From positions 114,853-178,852 of the forward strand of contig CAIOSI010000037.1 in the NCBI GenBank assembly GCA_903860975.1: a stretch of 64,000 nt of DNA, in the 5' to 3' direction. The stretch comes from an uncultured Alphaproteobacteria bacterium. GTDB lineage: Bacteria > Pseudomonadota > Alphaproteobacteria > Caulobacterales > Caulobacteraceae. The notes under the pieces were generated by a model, which was not told the DNA's origin, did no database searches, and saw only the letters and a list, made by a program, of their open reading frames with translations. Each line of letters opens with the position of its first letter. The first letter of the stretch is position 1. Below, piece after piece: positions 1-8,038 of this stretch. The translations under genes and the position numbers were made by a program.

Positions 1-115
1 GGATCTGGGCGACTTCGACTTCCGGAACCGCAGTATCGCCGCGGCGGTCCTCAGCGAGCCAGCGGTGGGCGTTAGTGATCGCCTTCTCGCCGCCTTTTAC
101 TGCCACATAGGCCAT
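1..115 (-). CDS. phnI: C-P lyase core subunit PhnI (N-terminal part, runs off the left edge)
   Basis: Only the first 38 codons are visible. The reading starts MAYVAVKGGEKAITNAH, the typical PhnI opening. PhnI belongs to the PhnG-H-I-J core that loads phosphonates onto ATP-derived ribose; with PhnG, PhnH and PhnL it displaces adenine to give ribose-1-phosphonate triphosphate (family knowledge). The ATG lies 1 bp beyond the phnH stop, so the two are almost certainly cotranscribed. phnJ, phnK and phnL are expected further left but cannot be seen. Confidence 0.87.
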   Translation of the reverse strand, partial: MAYVAVKGGEKAITNAHRWLAEDRRGDTAVPEVEVAQI

Positions 116-116
116 G

Positions 117-743
117 TCAGTTTCCTTGAATGGTGGCGCGCGTGGAGCGCGGTAATGCGGTCAAACGGTCACCGGCGACGAAAATCAGATCGACGCCGAA
201 CTGGAATTTCGCCTGATTGGCGCGGACCTGGTCCCAGAAGCCTTCCGGCAGGCCGGCCAGGGCGAGCAAGGCCTCACCTTTGATCCCGGGCCCGGTGAGC
301 GTGACCCGAGGGCCACCCTCCAGGCCCGGCAGCTGGAAGACCAGGGTAGTCGAACGGTCCGGATACTTGGCGTCGCCTTGGTTGAAAGCGGCGAGCGCCG
401 GCGCGCCCATGACGTCGGTGATCAGGGCGAATGCGGCCTTGACCGGATCGTCCGTCAGGGGGCAGCCACAGTGGAAGCGCATCCAGCTCTCGGCGTTCCC
501 GCCGCGCAGGGCCGGGTCGAGCCAAGTCGGTGTCTCGAAGTCGAACAAGGTGAGCGCAACGGCGCCGGCGGCGCGGTCCAGACCATCCGGCGCTTCGGGG
601 GCGAATGCCAGGTCCTGGATCGTGCCCGGCCGGGCGACGGCGTCCATGACCTTTCGGAAAACCGCCTGGGACTCTCGGGTCGGGTCGTTGAAGGCCGGCG
701 CGATCTCGGCCAAGTCCAGGACGGTGGGGGCGGAAGCGGACAT
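117..743 (-). CDS. phnH: C-P lyase core subunit PhnH
   Basis: A 208-residue protein, normal for PhnH, with a characteristic start region (PAFNDPTRESQAVFRKVMDA, about residues 16-35) and the internal segment GCPLTDDPVKAAFALITD (about 93-110). PhnH is a small PLP-transferase-fold protein without cofactor that binds at the periphery of the PhnGHIJ complex and is needed for C-P lyase function. Its ATG overlaps the phnG stop (ATGA, 740-745 region) and its stop almost touches the phnI start, so phnG-phnH-phnI form one tightly coupled operon. Confidence 0.93.
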   Translation of the reverse strand: MSASAPTVLDLAEIAPAFNDPTRESQAVFRKVMDAVARPGTIQDLAFAPEAPDGLDRAAGAVALTLFDFETPTWLDPALRGGNAESWMRFHCGCPLTDDPVKAAFALITDVMGAPALAAFNQGDAKYPDRSTTLVFQLPGLEGGPRVTLTGPGIKGEALLALAGLPEGFWDQVRANQAKFQFGVDLIFVAGDRLTALPRSTRATIQGN

Positions 744-1213
744 CAGCCGGGGCTCCGGGTACGAACCATGGTGAAGAAGTCGACCTTGGTGGCGGCAGCC
801 TTGCGCGCAGCCGTGTTACGCCGCTCGTCTTGCCCGCGCGCCAGTCGGGCAATCACGGCGCCTTCCACGGCGGGGCGGAGATCGGATGACTGCATCATGG
901 CGTCAACGGCCGCCGCGATCTCGGCGTGACGTCGGTCACGACCGGCGACGTAGCCGATCCCGGTCTCACCACTCTCCAGGCGGACAGCCGCGCGGGTGAC
1001 GGTCATCTCGCCAAGGTTAAAGGCGTCGCCACCGCCGCCCATGCGTCCGCGCACCAGGACCATGCCAATCTCCGGCGCGCGCAGCGCTCTGTAGTCGGGT
1101 CGCTCCGCCAAGCCTTCCCAAGCGGCGATCACATCTTTGGACGGTGCCTTGGCCAGGATCGAAAGCCAGCGTCTACGTTCAGGAGCCCCCTCGACAACCG
1201 CCTCGACCGCCAT
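743..1213 (-). CDS. phnG: C-P lyase core subunit PhnG
   Basis: A 156-residue PhnG homologue. Recognisable parts are RRRWLSILAKAP near the N terminus, PEIGMVLVRGRMGGGGDAFN in the middle and the ETGIGYVAGRDRRHAEIAA segment. PhnG is part of the C-P lyase core with PhnH, PhnI and PhnJ. An upstream in-frame start at 1237 exists, but the ATG at 1213 (MAVEAVVEG) is preferred because a GGAG motif lies about 7 bases before it. First gene of a leftward operon, transcribed divergently from phnF across an AT-rich gap. Confidence 0.93.
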   Translation of the reverse strand: MAVEAVVEGAPERRRWLSILAKAPSKDVIAAWEGLAERPDYRALRAPEIGMVLVRGRMGGGGDAFNLGEMTVTRAAVRLESGETGIGYVAGRDRRHAEIAAAVDAMMQSSDLRPAVEGAVIARLARGQDERRNTAARKAAATKVDFFTMVRTRSPG

Positions 1214-1378
1214 CTTTAATCTCCGACAACTAAGCAAATTGTTGTATTCGTGATGTTCTCAGGCTAGATTACACAAAGTTTAGTCGCAACAATAAGATGA
1301 TGAAGTTTCTTTGACATTAGTAAAACTTGTCTAGTTGGGTGTCGCAAGACTGATAAAAAAATCTGGTAGGTTCTCGGC
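1214..1378. promoter_or_regulatory. Divergent phnG/phnF promoter region with a possible PhnF operator
   Basis: This 165-base gap is clearly more AT-rich than its surroundings and separates the divergent phnG and phnF genes, so both promoters must lie here. A TTGACA sequence on the + strand (1311-1316) could be a -35 element for phnF, although no convincing -10 follows at 16-18 bases. An imperfect palindrome AACT-TGTCT-AGTT at 1324-1336 resembles the short inverted repeats bound by HutC-type GntR regulators. The operator assignment is inference only. Confidence 0.4.
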
Positions 1379-2086
1379 ATGTCGTTATGGCGAGAAATCT
1401 CCCAGACCCTCGAGCGCCGGATTCTGGCCCGCGAGCTGACCCCTGGGGACAAATTGCCGACCGAGGACCAGCTGTCCCGTCATTTCATGGTCAACCGGCA
1501 CACGGTGCGCAGAGCGTTGTCGGATTTGCAGGAAAAGGGCATCGTCGAGTCGACCCAGGGGCGAGGCAGCTTCGTACGTCGCCCGTCGGCGCCGATGCAG
1601 TTGCAGAGACGCCCACGCTTCACGGACCATGTTCGCGAGCGCGGCCGCATCCCACGAACCGAGACCCTCGTGCTGATGACACGCCCGGCGGATGCGCGGA
1701 TAGCGCGCGAGCTGGGCCTGAAACCCAACCAGCCGGTAATCTATCTGGAGCGCAGGCGTTTTATCGACGACGAGCCGACCGGTCTCAGCCAACATCATTT
1801 CAGCCACGAGCGGTTCCCGACGTTCATCGAGATGTACCGGTCACGTGGCACGATTACCCAGACCCTGATCGATTCCGGTGTGCCGGACTACACGCGTCGT
1901 CGCACCGCGATCTCGGCGCGCCTGCCCAGCGTGCAGGAAGCCGAGCAGCTGCGCATTCCGCGCCACGTGCCGTTGCTGGTGCATCGCTACCTCAACATCG
2001 ATGGTCTTGGCAGGCCCCTCGAATACGGCATCTCCCGCTCCACCACCGAGGTGGAAATCGACTTTCCAGAACCCGACCGCAACTAG
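1379..2086 (+). CDS. phnF: GntR/HutC-family phosphonate regulator PhnF
   Basis: A 235-residue GntR-family repressor. Residues about 1-70 form the winged helix-turn-helix (LWREISQTLERRILARELTPG, then HFMVNRHTVRRALSDLQEKG and the wing GRGSFVRR). Residues about 85-225 match the UTRA effector-binding domain (VIYLERRRFIDDEPTGLSQHHF and the terminal LEYGISRSTTEVEIDF). PhnF proteins repress phn genes and respond to phosphate or phosphonate metabolites. It is divergent from phnG and 25 bases ahead of phnM, so it probably controls both arms through the AT-rich gap at 1214-1378. Confidence 0.92.
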   Translation: MSLWREISQTLERRILARELTPGDKLPTEDQLSRHFMVNRHTVRRALSDLQEKGIVESTQGRGSFVRRPSAPMQLQRRPRFTDHVRERGRIPRTETLVLMTRPADARIARELGLKPNQPVIYLERRRFIDDEPTGLSQHHFSHERFPTFIEMYRSRGTITQTLIDSGVPDYTRRRTAISARLPSVQEAEQLRIPRHVPLLVHRYLNIDGLGRPLEYGISRSTTEVEIDFPEPDRN

Positions 2087-2111
2087 TGCGATCACCTATC
2101 AGGAGCTTGCC

Positions 2112-3245
2112 GTGGAACTTGTAATGAGGAACGCCATGGTCGTCGCCGGCGACGACGCTTTCCTCGGCTCAGTGAGGGTTGTCGATGGAAGGATCGCCGA
2201 TATCGGCCGCGGCCCATGCGGGGTCGGCGAGGACCTCGAGGGCGACGTCCTGATGCCAGGGGTGATCGACCTCCATACCGACAACCTGGAGAAACATTTT
2301 TTCCCGCGGCCCAACATTGACTGGAGCCCGGTCTCGGCGGCCGTGACCCATGACGGCTGCTGCCTGTCTGTGGGCGTGACCACAGTGTTCGACAGCCTCA
2401 GTATCGGCTCGTTCAACGCCGCGGCCTCGCGAAACCACGACAACCTGATCCGCCTGACCGATGGGCTGCTCGCGGCTCGCAACGCCGGCATGCTGAAGGG
2501 CGACCACAGGCTGCACTGGCGATGCGAAACGACGGCCGATGACCTGCTCGACCGCCTCGAGACCCTGGCCAGTCACCCGCTGACATCGCTCTTCTCGCTG
2601 ATGGACCACACCCCGGGCCAGAGGCAATACCGCAATCTCGAAAAGCATATGGCCAACTGGCGCGCCAACGGCATGTCGGTCGAGGCGACGGAAACCCGGA
2701 TGGCCGAGATCCGCGAACGCCAGTCACGCAACGCATCCAGGCAGCGTAAGCTGGTGGCGGCCGTCGCCCATGAACGCGGCGCGCCTCTGGCTAGCCACGA
2801 CGACGAGAGCACCGCACATATCGACGAGGCCCACGAACTTGGTGCCACCGTGGCGGAGTTTCCCGTCACCCTGGAGGCCGCCGAGCGTGCCAGAGCGCGC
2901 GGCATGATCGTGGTCATGGGCGGGCCGAACCTGATCCGCGGCGGCTCCTATTCCGGCAATGTTCCGGCTGCGGACCTGGCCCATGCTGACCTGCTCGACG
3001 CCTTTGCGTCCGACTATGTGCCGCGCAGTCTGATCGAATGCGCTTTCGCTATGACCATCGGCCAATTCGGATGGAGTCTTCCGAAGGCCGTCGCGCTTGT
3101 CACCGCCACCCCCGCTAAGGCTGCGCGGCTCGAGGATCGCGGCGCGATCGAGCCTGGACGACGGGCGGACCTCTTGCGGGTGCGTCTGGCGGCCGGGCTG
3201 CCCGTGATACGCGGCGTGTGGGTCGAGGGCGAGCGCGCCGCCTGA
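2112..3245 (+). CDS. phnM: Alpha-D-ribose 1-methylphosphonate 5-triphosphate diphosphatase PhnM
   Basis: An amidohydrolase-fold enzyme of about 377 residues that removes pyrophosphate from ribose-1-phosphonate 5-triphosphate, after PhnGHI and before PhnJ. Metal-site motifs are visible: VIDLHTDNLEKHFFPRP (about 52-68), HDDES in the middle and the late segment GWSLPKAVALVTATPAKAA. The GTG at 2112 is chosen because AGGAG (2101-2105) lies 6 bases upstream; an in-frame start at 1878 would overlap phnF by some 200 bases and is rejected. It follows phnF closely and is followed after 9 bases by the EEP gene. Confidence 0.93.
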   Translation: MELVMRNAMVVAGDDAFLGSVRVVDGRIADIGRGPCGVGEDLEGDVLMPGVIDLHTDNLEKHFFPRPNIDWSPVSAAVTHDGCCLSVGVTTVFDSLSIGSFNAAASRNHDNLIRLTDGLLAARNAGMLKGDHRLHWRCETTADDLLDRLETLASHPLTSLFSLMDHTPGQRQYRNLEKHMANWRANGMSVEATETRMAEIRERQSRNASRQRKLVAAVAHERGAPLASHDDESTAHIDEAHELGATVAEFPVTLEAAERARARGMIVVMGGPNLIRGGSYSGNVPAADLAHADLLDAFASDYVPRSLIECAFAMTIGQFGWSLPKAVALVTATPAKAARLEDRGAIEPGRRADLLRVRLAAGLPVIRGVWVEGERAA

Positions 3246-3254
3246 ACGGCCGCC

Positions 3255-3998
3255 ATGCGGATCGCGACCCTGAACACCTGGAAGAACGAAGGCGACTATG
3301 CTCGGCGCCTCGATCTCATGACTCGCGGCCTGGCGGAGCTTTCGCCGGACATCATTTGCCTGCAGGAATGTTTTGCAGGCGCCGGCGCGGACACAGCCGC
3401 GGTCCTGGCGCGCCGGCTTGGACTGGTCAGCCTGACCCGTCCCTCCCGAGCCAAGCTCCGGCTACATGGCGGCGCGATGGTCCCGAGCACTTCGGGGCTG
3501 GCCATTCTTTGCCGCCTTCCGGCCCTAGCAGAGCGCGCGCGACCATTGGTCAGCCATCCTGCCGATGGCGAGCGCATCGCCCAGCGCCTGGACCTGGCAC
3601 CGATCGACGGACATGCCATGCGTATCCTGAACCTGCACCTGACTCACCTTCGCGGCGAACAATCCAGCGCGCTGCGGGCGGGCCAGCTCATCCAGGCCCT
3701 AGACTGGGCCTATGAGGGTCTGGTCGGCGGACTTGTGGTGGCCGGGGATCTCAATGCGGCGGCTTCCGATCCGGCGCTGGTCCCCTTGAATGCCCAGGTC
3801 GGGTTCGACATGACGACCTTCATCGGCGCCCGGTCCAATGGACCGCAAGGCGAAGGCCTGGCCATCGATCACCTGCTCCTGCAGCAGCCCGGTGGCTGGA
3901 GCGTGGCCTCCCGGTTTCGCGCCTTGGACCAGGGCGATGACGAGGGCTGGCGGCCGAGCGATCACGCCGCAGTGGTTATCGACCTGATCGCGACCTAG
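3255..3998 (+). CDS. EEP-superfamily (endonuclease/exonuclease/phosphatase) phosphoesterase in the phn operon
   Basis: A 247-residue EEP-fold hydrolase with all metal and catalytic motifs: the N-terminal TLNTWKNEGDY (Asn7), IICLQECF (Glu about 38), LNLHLTHLR, VAGDLNA and a final SDHAAVVID. There is no signal peptide, so it is cytoplasmic. EEP enzymes cleave phosphodiesters or phosphomonoesters in varied substrates. Directly behind phnM it may open the cyclic ribose phosphate left by PhnJ, the job of PhnP (metallo-beta-lactamase fold) in other bacteria; that role is inference from position. No PhnP is visible, although one could lie left of the window. Confidence 0.82.
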   Translation: MRIATLNTWKNEGDYARRLDLMTRGLAELSPDIICLQECFAGAGADTAAVLARRLGLVSLTRPSRAKLRLHGGAMVPSTSGLAILCRLPALAERARPLVSHPADGERIAQRLDLAPIDGHAMRILNLHLTHLRGEQSSALRAGQLIQALDWAYEGLVGGLVVAGDLNAAASDPALVPLNAQVGFDMTTFIGARSNGPQGEGLAIDHLLLQQPGGWSVASRFRALDQGDDEGWRPSDHAAVVIDLIAT

Positions 3999-4096
3999 GC
4001 CCCTCGCCCTATTCTGGACCGACAAACCTGCGGGTTCTCCACTCATTCTCACCTGCCGCCGGAAGCGGAACGTCACAAAAGGCCCCATAATTATCC

Positions 4097-5974
4097 ATGG
4101 CGTTTTCGATCAGTGATTCCGGGGCTCTTGGGAACGTCCCCCCGACGCCGGTGACCGGACCTGCCAAGGTCGACGTCAGCCAGATGCGGCGGGTCCTGCC
4201 GCGGATCACGGCGCTGGCTCTGCGCTATCCCGGCGGCCTTACGCTCGCCATCGGCTGTTCCCTCGGCGCGGCGGTGGCGAACCTCACCCTGCCGAGACTG
4301 TTCGGTGCCGCGGTGGATCAGGCCCAGACCCTACTGAAAGCCGGCCCCGCCCACGCAACGCAGGCGCAGGCCGCGTTGTGGGCTACGGCGATCCTGGTGA
4401 TCGGCGCCACAGTGGTCCGGGGGCTGCTGACGATGTTCGCCGGCTACATGGGCGAATATGTCAGCCAGCAGGTGGCCTATGACCTGCGGCTCAAATACTT
4501 CCAGCAGCTCCAGCGCCTTTCCTTTGGCTTTCATGACCGGGTCCATTCCGGCGACCTGATCACCCGGGGGATGCTCGATCTGGAGGGCGCACGGGTGTTC
4601 ATTCAGAACGGTGCGATGCAGGCGTTGACCCTGGTCATGCTGGTGGGCTTCGCGAGTTACATGATGCTGTCCGCCGACGTGGTCATGGGCCTGATTGGCC
4701 TGACATTCGTCCCCGTCGCCAGCATCGCCCTGGGGCGAATGGGCTTCCTTCTGCGGGTCGCCTGGCTGCGGATTCAGAAGCTGATGGCGATCCTGACCCT
4801 GACGATGGAGGAGAACCTGCAAGGAATTCGGGTGGTGCGCGCCTTCGGCGCCAAGACCTTCGAGATGAGCAAGTTCGACAAGGCCTCCATCGACGCCCTG
4901 AACCTCGCCTACCAGCGCATTCTCCTGCGGTGCCGCGGCGTGTCGGTGATGACCATCTCCTTCTACAGCGCCATGACGATCCTGCTCTGGTACGGCGGTC
5001 ACATGGTGGTCAACGGAAGCCTGACATCGGGCAGACTCACCGAATTCCTGACCTACATGAGCCTGATGCAGTCGCCGATCCGGCAGGTTGCGATGATTTT
5101 CAATTCGGCTGCGCGCGCGAGCTCGGGCGGCGAAAGGCTGTTCGAGGTGCTCGACCTGACGCCGGAGATCGCCGACGCGCCGGCCGCAAAACCATTGACG
5201 CCGAGCCAAGGCGTGCTCCGGTTCGATCATGTGGGGTTCTCCTATGTCGGCGCGGCGCCGGCGCTTTCGTGCATTTCGTTCGAGGTCCGCCCCGGCCAGA
5301 CTCTTGGGATCGTCGGACCGCCAGGCAGCGGAAAATCGACGATCGCCAACCTCGCAGCGCGTTTTTATGAGGTAACCGAAGGGTCGATCACTATCGACGG
5401 GCAGGACATTCGGAGCGTCACGCTGGACTCCCTGAGGGGCTACGTCGGCCTGATCCAACAGGAAACCTTTCTCTTCGACAGTTCCATTGGTAACAACGTG
5501 GCCTACGCCGATCCCTGGACGACGGACGAGCGGATCGCCGGTGCGGCCGCGACCGCCCAACTTCATGACCACATTGCGGGCCTGCCCGACGCCTACGAGA
5601 CCCGCGTCGGAGAGCGCGGCGTGGCCCTGTCCGGCGGTCAACGTCAGCGCCTGAGCATCGCCCGAGGGGTGACGCCGGAGCCTTCCGTGATGATCTTCGA
5701 CGACAGCGCAGCCGCCATCGACGCGGTGACGGAGCGTCGGGTGCGCGATGCCCTGGCTCAGGCCACCAAGACCAAGGCGACGATTGTCATCGCCCACCGG
5801 CTGTCCTCACTGCAGCACGCCGACGAGATCATCGTTCTGGACAAGGGCAGGATCGTTGAACGCGGATCCCATCGGGACCTCGTCGCGCGCGGTGGAATCT
5901 ACGCTGATCTCTATGCGATGCAGTCCCACGCTGCGACGATCGGCGCGGCTGAGCGCGAAACCGAGGAGGCCTGA
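4097..5974 (+). CDS. ABC exporter half, subunit 1 (degenerate catalytic Glu)
   Basis: A 625-residue fused ABC exporter half: N-terminal six-helix TMD (about 45-340) and NBD (about 370-615). Visible NBD motifs are Walker A GPPGSGKST (about 405), signature LSGGQRQR (about 510), Walker B VMIFDDS (about 531) and H-loop IVIAHRLSS. The residue after Walker B is Asp instead of the usual catalytic Glu, so ATP site 1 should be weakly active. It pairs with the next gene as a heterodimer. The transported substrate is unknown; the phn context suggests a metabolite or toxic intermediate, but this is inference. Confidence 0.9.
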   Translation: MAFSISDSGALGNVPPTPVTGPAKVDVSQMRRVLPRITALALRYPGGLTLAIGCSLGAAVANLTLPRLFGAAVDQAQTLLKAGPAHATQAQAALWATAILVIGATVVRGLLTMFAGYMGEYVSQQVAYDLRLKYFQQLQRLSFGFHDRVHSGDLITRGMLDLEGARVFIQNGAMQALTLVMLVGFASYMMLSADVVMGLIGLTFVPVASIALGRMGFLLRVAWLRIQKLMAILTLTMEENLQGIRVVRAFGAKTFEMSKFDKASIDALNLAYQRILLRCRGVSVMTISFYSAMTILLWYGGHMVVNGSLTSGRLTEFLTYMSLMQSPIRQVAMIFNSAARASSGGERLFEVLDLTPEIADAPAAKPLTPSQGVLRFDHVGFSYVGAAPALSCISFEVRPGQTLGIVGPPGSGKSTIANLAARFYEVTEGSITIDGQDIRSVTLDSLRGYVGLIQQETFLFDSSIGNNVAYADPWTTDERIAGAAATAQLHDHIAGLPDAYETRVGERGVALSGGQRQRLSIARGVTPEPSVMIFDDSAAAIDAVTERRVRDALAQATKTKATIVIAHRLSSLQHADEIIVLDKGRIVERGSHRDLVARGGIYADLYAMQSHAATIGAAERETEEA

Positions 5975-5976
5975 AC

Positions 5977-7836
5977 TTGAGCGATCCGCTTGCGGGCGCC
6001 GCCTCGTCCACCGGCGTACCCCGCGCCACCCTGGGCTCCGCAGAGGGCGACGACGTCTTCGGAACCTTTGATACGAGGGTCGCGCGCCGTTTCCTGGGCT
6101 TCCTCAGACCGCATGGCCGGGACCTGGCCTGGGCGCAGATCGCCGTGCTGGCCGCGGCCGCTTGCCAGGTCGCAATACCCGCCCTGATCGGTGGCGCCGT
6201 GAACGCCGCGGTCGCCATGGACGGACACAGGCTGGACGTCGCCCTACTTGGCCTCGCGGGCCTGGGAGGCGCACTGACGCTCGCCGCCTTCCTGGAGCAA
6301 TGGCTCTCCGCCAGATTAGCTCAGCGGGTGATCTTCGACATCCGCCGCCGGATGTTCGCCCATTTCCAGGACGTGTCCCTGTCCTTCATGGACAAGACCC
6401 ATGTCGGTCGGATCATGTCGCGGCTGCAAGGCGACGTAAGTGCGCTTCAGGACCTCCTTGAAAGCTCCACCGGCGCGCTCGGCGACGTCGTCATGCTGAT
6501 AGGTATCACCTCGGTCCTTCTCGCAATGGATTGGAAACTTGGACTTCTTACTCTAACCGTGCTGCCGTTGCTGATCGGCGCCCGGGCTATTTGGCTCCCT
6601 TACTCAAAGCGCAGCTTCCTTGTGGCCCGCGAGGCTTCATCAGCCGCCAATTCGGCCCTGGCGGAAAACATCAACGGCGTCCGCACAGTGCAGGAAACCC
6701 GGCGCGAGGCCGTCAATTTCGCACTCTACAGGGAAAAAGGCCTGGAGAATTTCCGCGCCCAGGTGGGGGCGGCGTGGATGGGTCAGATCATGACCCCGAT
6801 GGTTGATGTGCTCACGGGCCTGGCGATGGCCATCGTCATTGTCGGCGGCGGGCAGGCCGTTCTAGGCGGCCGTCTACAGGTCGGCGTGATGGTCGCCTTC
6901 ATTTTCTATCTTCAGCGGTTCTTCGAGCCGGTGCGCATGCTGTCGATGCAGTACACCGTGATGCAACGCGCTATGGCCGCGGCGCATCGGATTTTCGAAG
7001 TGCTGGACGTGCCGGTGACCATCCGCGACGCCCCCGACGCGATCGTTCTCAAGAACGCGCCCGCGGCGGTAGAATTCCGCAATGTGACCTTCGGCTACGA
7101 CGCGGCACGCCCGATCTTGCATGACATCAATCTGACCGTGAGGCCGCGTGAGGTTGTGGCTCTCGTCGGGCCCACAGGTTCGGGCAAGACCTCGATTATC
7201 GCCCTCGCGCGCCGCTTCTACGAGGCCGATCAAGGGCAGGTCCTTGTGGGGGGGCACGACGTGCGCGAGATCAGTCTGGACTCCTTGGGCGAGACTATCG
7301 GAATGGTCCTGCAGGATCCCTTCCTCTTCACCGGCACCATCGAGGAGAACATCCGATACAACGCCCGTGGCGCGACCACGCACGACGTGATCGCAGCGGC
7401 GAAAGCCGTCTCAGCCCATGATTTCATCTCGGACCTGCCGGAGGGGTACCAGACCAGACTCGGTCAGCGGGGACGCAACGTTTCCATGGGCCAAAGGCAG
7501 CTGATCTCCTTCGCCAGGGCCTTGGTGGCCGATCCGCAGATCCTGATCCTCGACGAAGCCACCGCCAACATCGACAGTTTCACCGAGCAAGCGATCCAGA
7601 AAGCATTGAAAGTTCTGTTCACCGGGCGAACCTGTATCGTGATCGCCCACCGCCTGGCCACCATCCGCGAGGCTGACAACATCGTAGTGCTTAGGCAGGG
7701 CCGAATTCTGGAACAGGGATCGCACGGTGACCTGATCAGGCTCGGAGGCCTCTACCATCAGCTTTGCGCCTCGGCTCATGCCTCCTTTGACGACTGCGCC
7801 AAGGCGGACGATCTCGCGTTCGCGACGCGGACATGA
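5977..7836 (+). CDS. ABC exporter half, subunit 2 (degenerate signature motif)
   Basis: A 619-residue partner of the preceding exporter half, with a TMD (about 50-340) and an NBD with Walker A GPTGSGKTS (about 397), Walker B ILILDEAT (about 522, catalytic Glu present) and H-loop IVIAHRLAT. Its signature is VSMGQRQL instead of LSGGQ. Together the two proteins give one full ATP site and one degenerate site, as in known heterodimeric ABC exporters. The TTG at 5977 is used: GAGGAGG lies just upstream and the previous stop is 2 bases away, indicating translational coupling. Confidence 0.9.
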   Translation: MSDPLAGAASSTGVPRATLGSAEGDDVFGTFDTRVARRFLGFLRPHGRDLAWAQIAVLAAAACQVAIPALIGGAVNAAVAMDGHRLDVALLGLAGLGGALTLAAFLEQWLSARLAQRVIFDIRRRMFAHFQDVSLSFMDKTHVGRIMSRLQGDVSALQDLLESSTGALGDVVMLIGITSVLLAMDWKLGLLTLTVLPLLIGARAIWLPYSKRSFLVAREASSAANSALAENINGVRTVQETRREAVNFALYREKGLENFRAQVGAAWMGQIMTPMVDVLTGLAMAIVIVGGGQAVLGGRLQVGVMVAFIFYLQRFFEPVRMLSMQYTVMQRAMAAAHRIFEVLDVPVTIRDAPDAIVLKNAPAAVEFRNVTFGYDAARPILHDINLTVRPREVVALVGPTGSGKTSIIALARRFYEADQGQVLVGGHDVREISLDSLGETIGMVLQDPFLFTGTIEENIRYNARGATTHDVIAAAKAVSAHDFISDLPEGYQTRLGQRGRNVSMGQRQLISFARALVADPQILILDEATANIDSFTEQAIQKALKVLFTGRTCIVIAHRLATIREADNIVVLRQGRILEQGSHGDLIRLGGLYHQLCASAHASFDDCAKADDLAFATRT

Positions 7837-7848
7837 AAGGCGGACACG

Positions 7849-8028
7849 ATGTCTGACGGGTGGGCGGAGTCAGCGCTGGCCTGGTTGGGGCGCATAACAC
7901 TGAAAGGCTTGATTGCCGACGTCGATGTTGTGCTTGTTGTCCACCAGCGTCCCAAGGGCTGGCACACCACCCATTGGACCAGGACGGACAGCCCGCAGGA
8001 TCCCATCTTTCTGGCGCCCGTTCCGTAG
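7849..8028 (+). CDS. Small hypothetical protein (59 aa) between the ABC exporter and DUF6886 genes
   Basis: An open frame of 59 codons starts at ATG 7849, 12 bases after the exporter stop, with AAAGG about 8 bases upstream, and ends TAG at 8026-8028, a few bases before the next gene's start. It begins MSDGWAESALAWLGRI, has a hydrophobic middle (GLIADVDVVLVVHQ) and ends with an H/W/T/D-rich tail. Third-position GC is high, as in neighbouring genes. No family recognised. It fills the gap neatly, but its size means it could be chance. Confidence 0.42.
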   Translation: MSDGWAESALAWLGRITLKGLIADVDVVLVVHQRPKGWHTTHWTRTDSPQDPIFLAPVP

Positions 8029-8038
8029 GCCTCGCGTG

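Noticed and set aside
1878..2111. Longer N-terminal extension of phnM
   Set aside because: It overlaps phnF for about 200 bases in another frame, and the AGGAG before GTG 2112 gives a much better start.
4090..4100. DnaA-box-like TTATCCATG upstream of the ABC exporter
   Set aside because: One isolated imperfect box without AT-rich clustering or replication genes; no origin.
4331..5797. Long minus strand open frame (488 codons) opposite the first ABC exporter half
   Set aside because: It is His/Gln/Arg/Gly-rich without any motif and lies fully inside a well-supported ABC gene; GC-rich codons on the other strand cause it.
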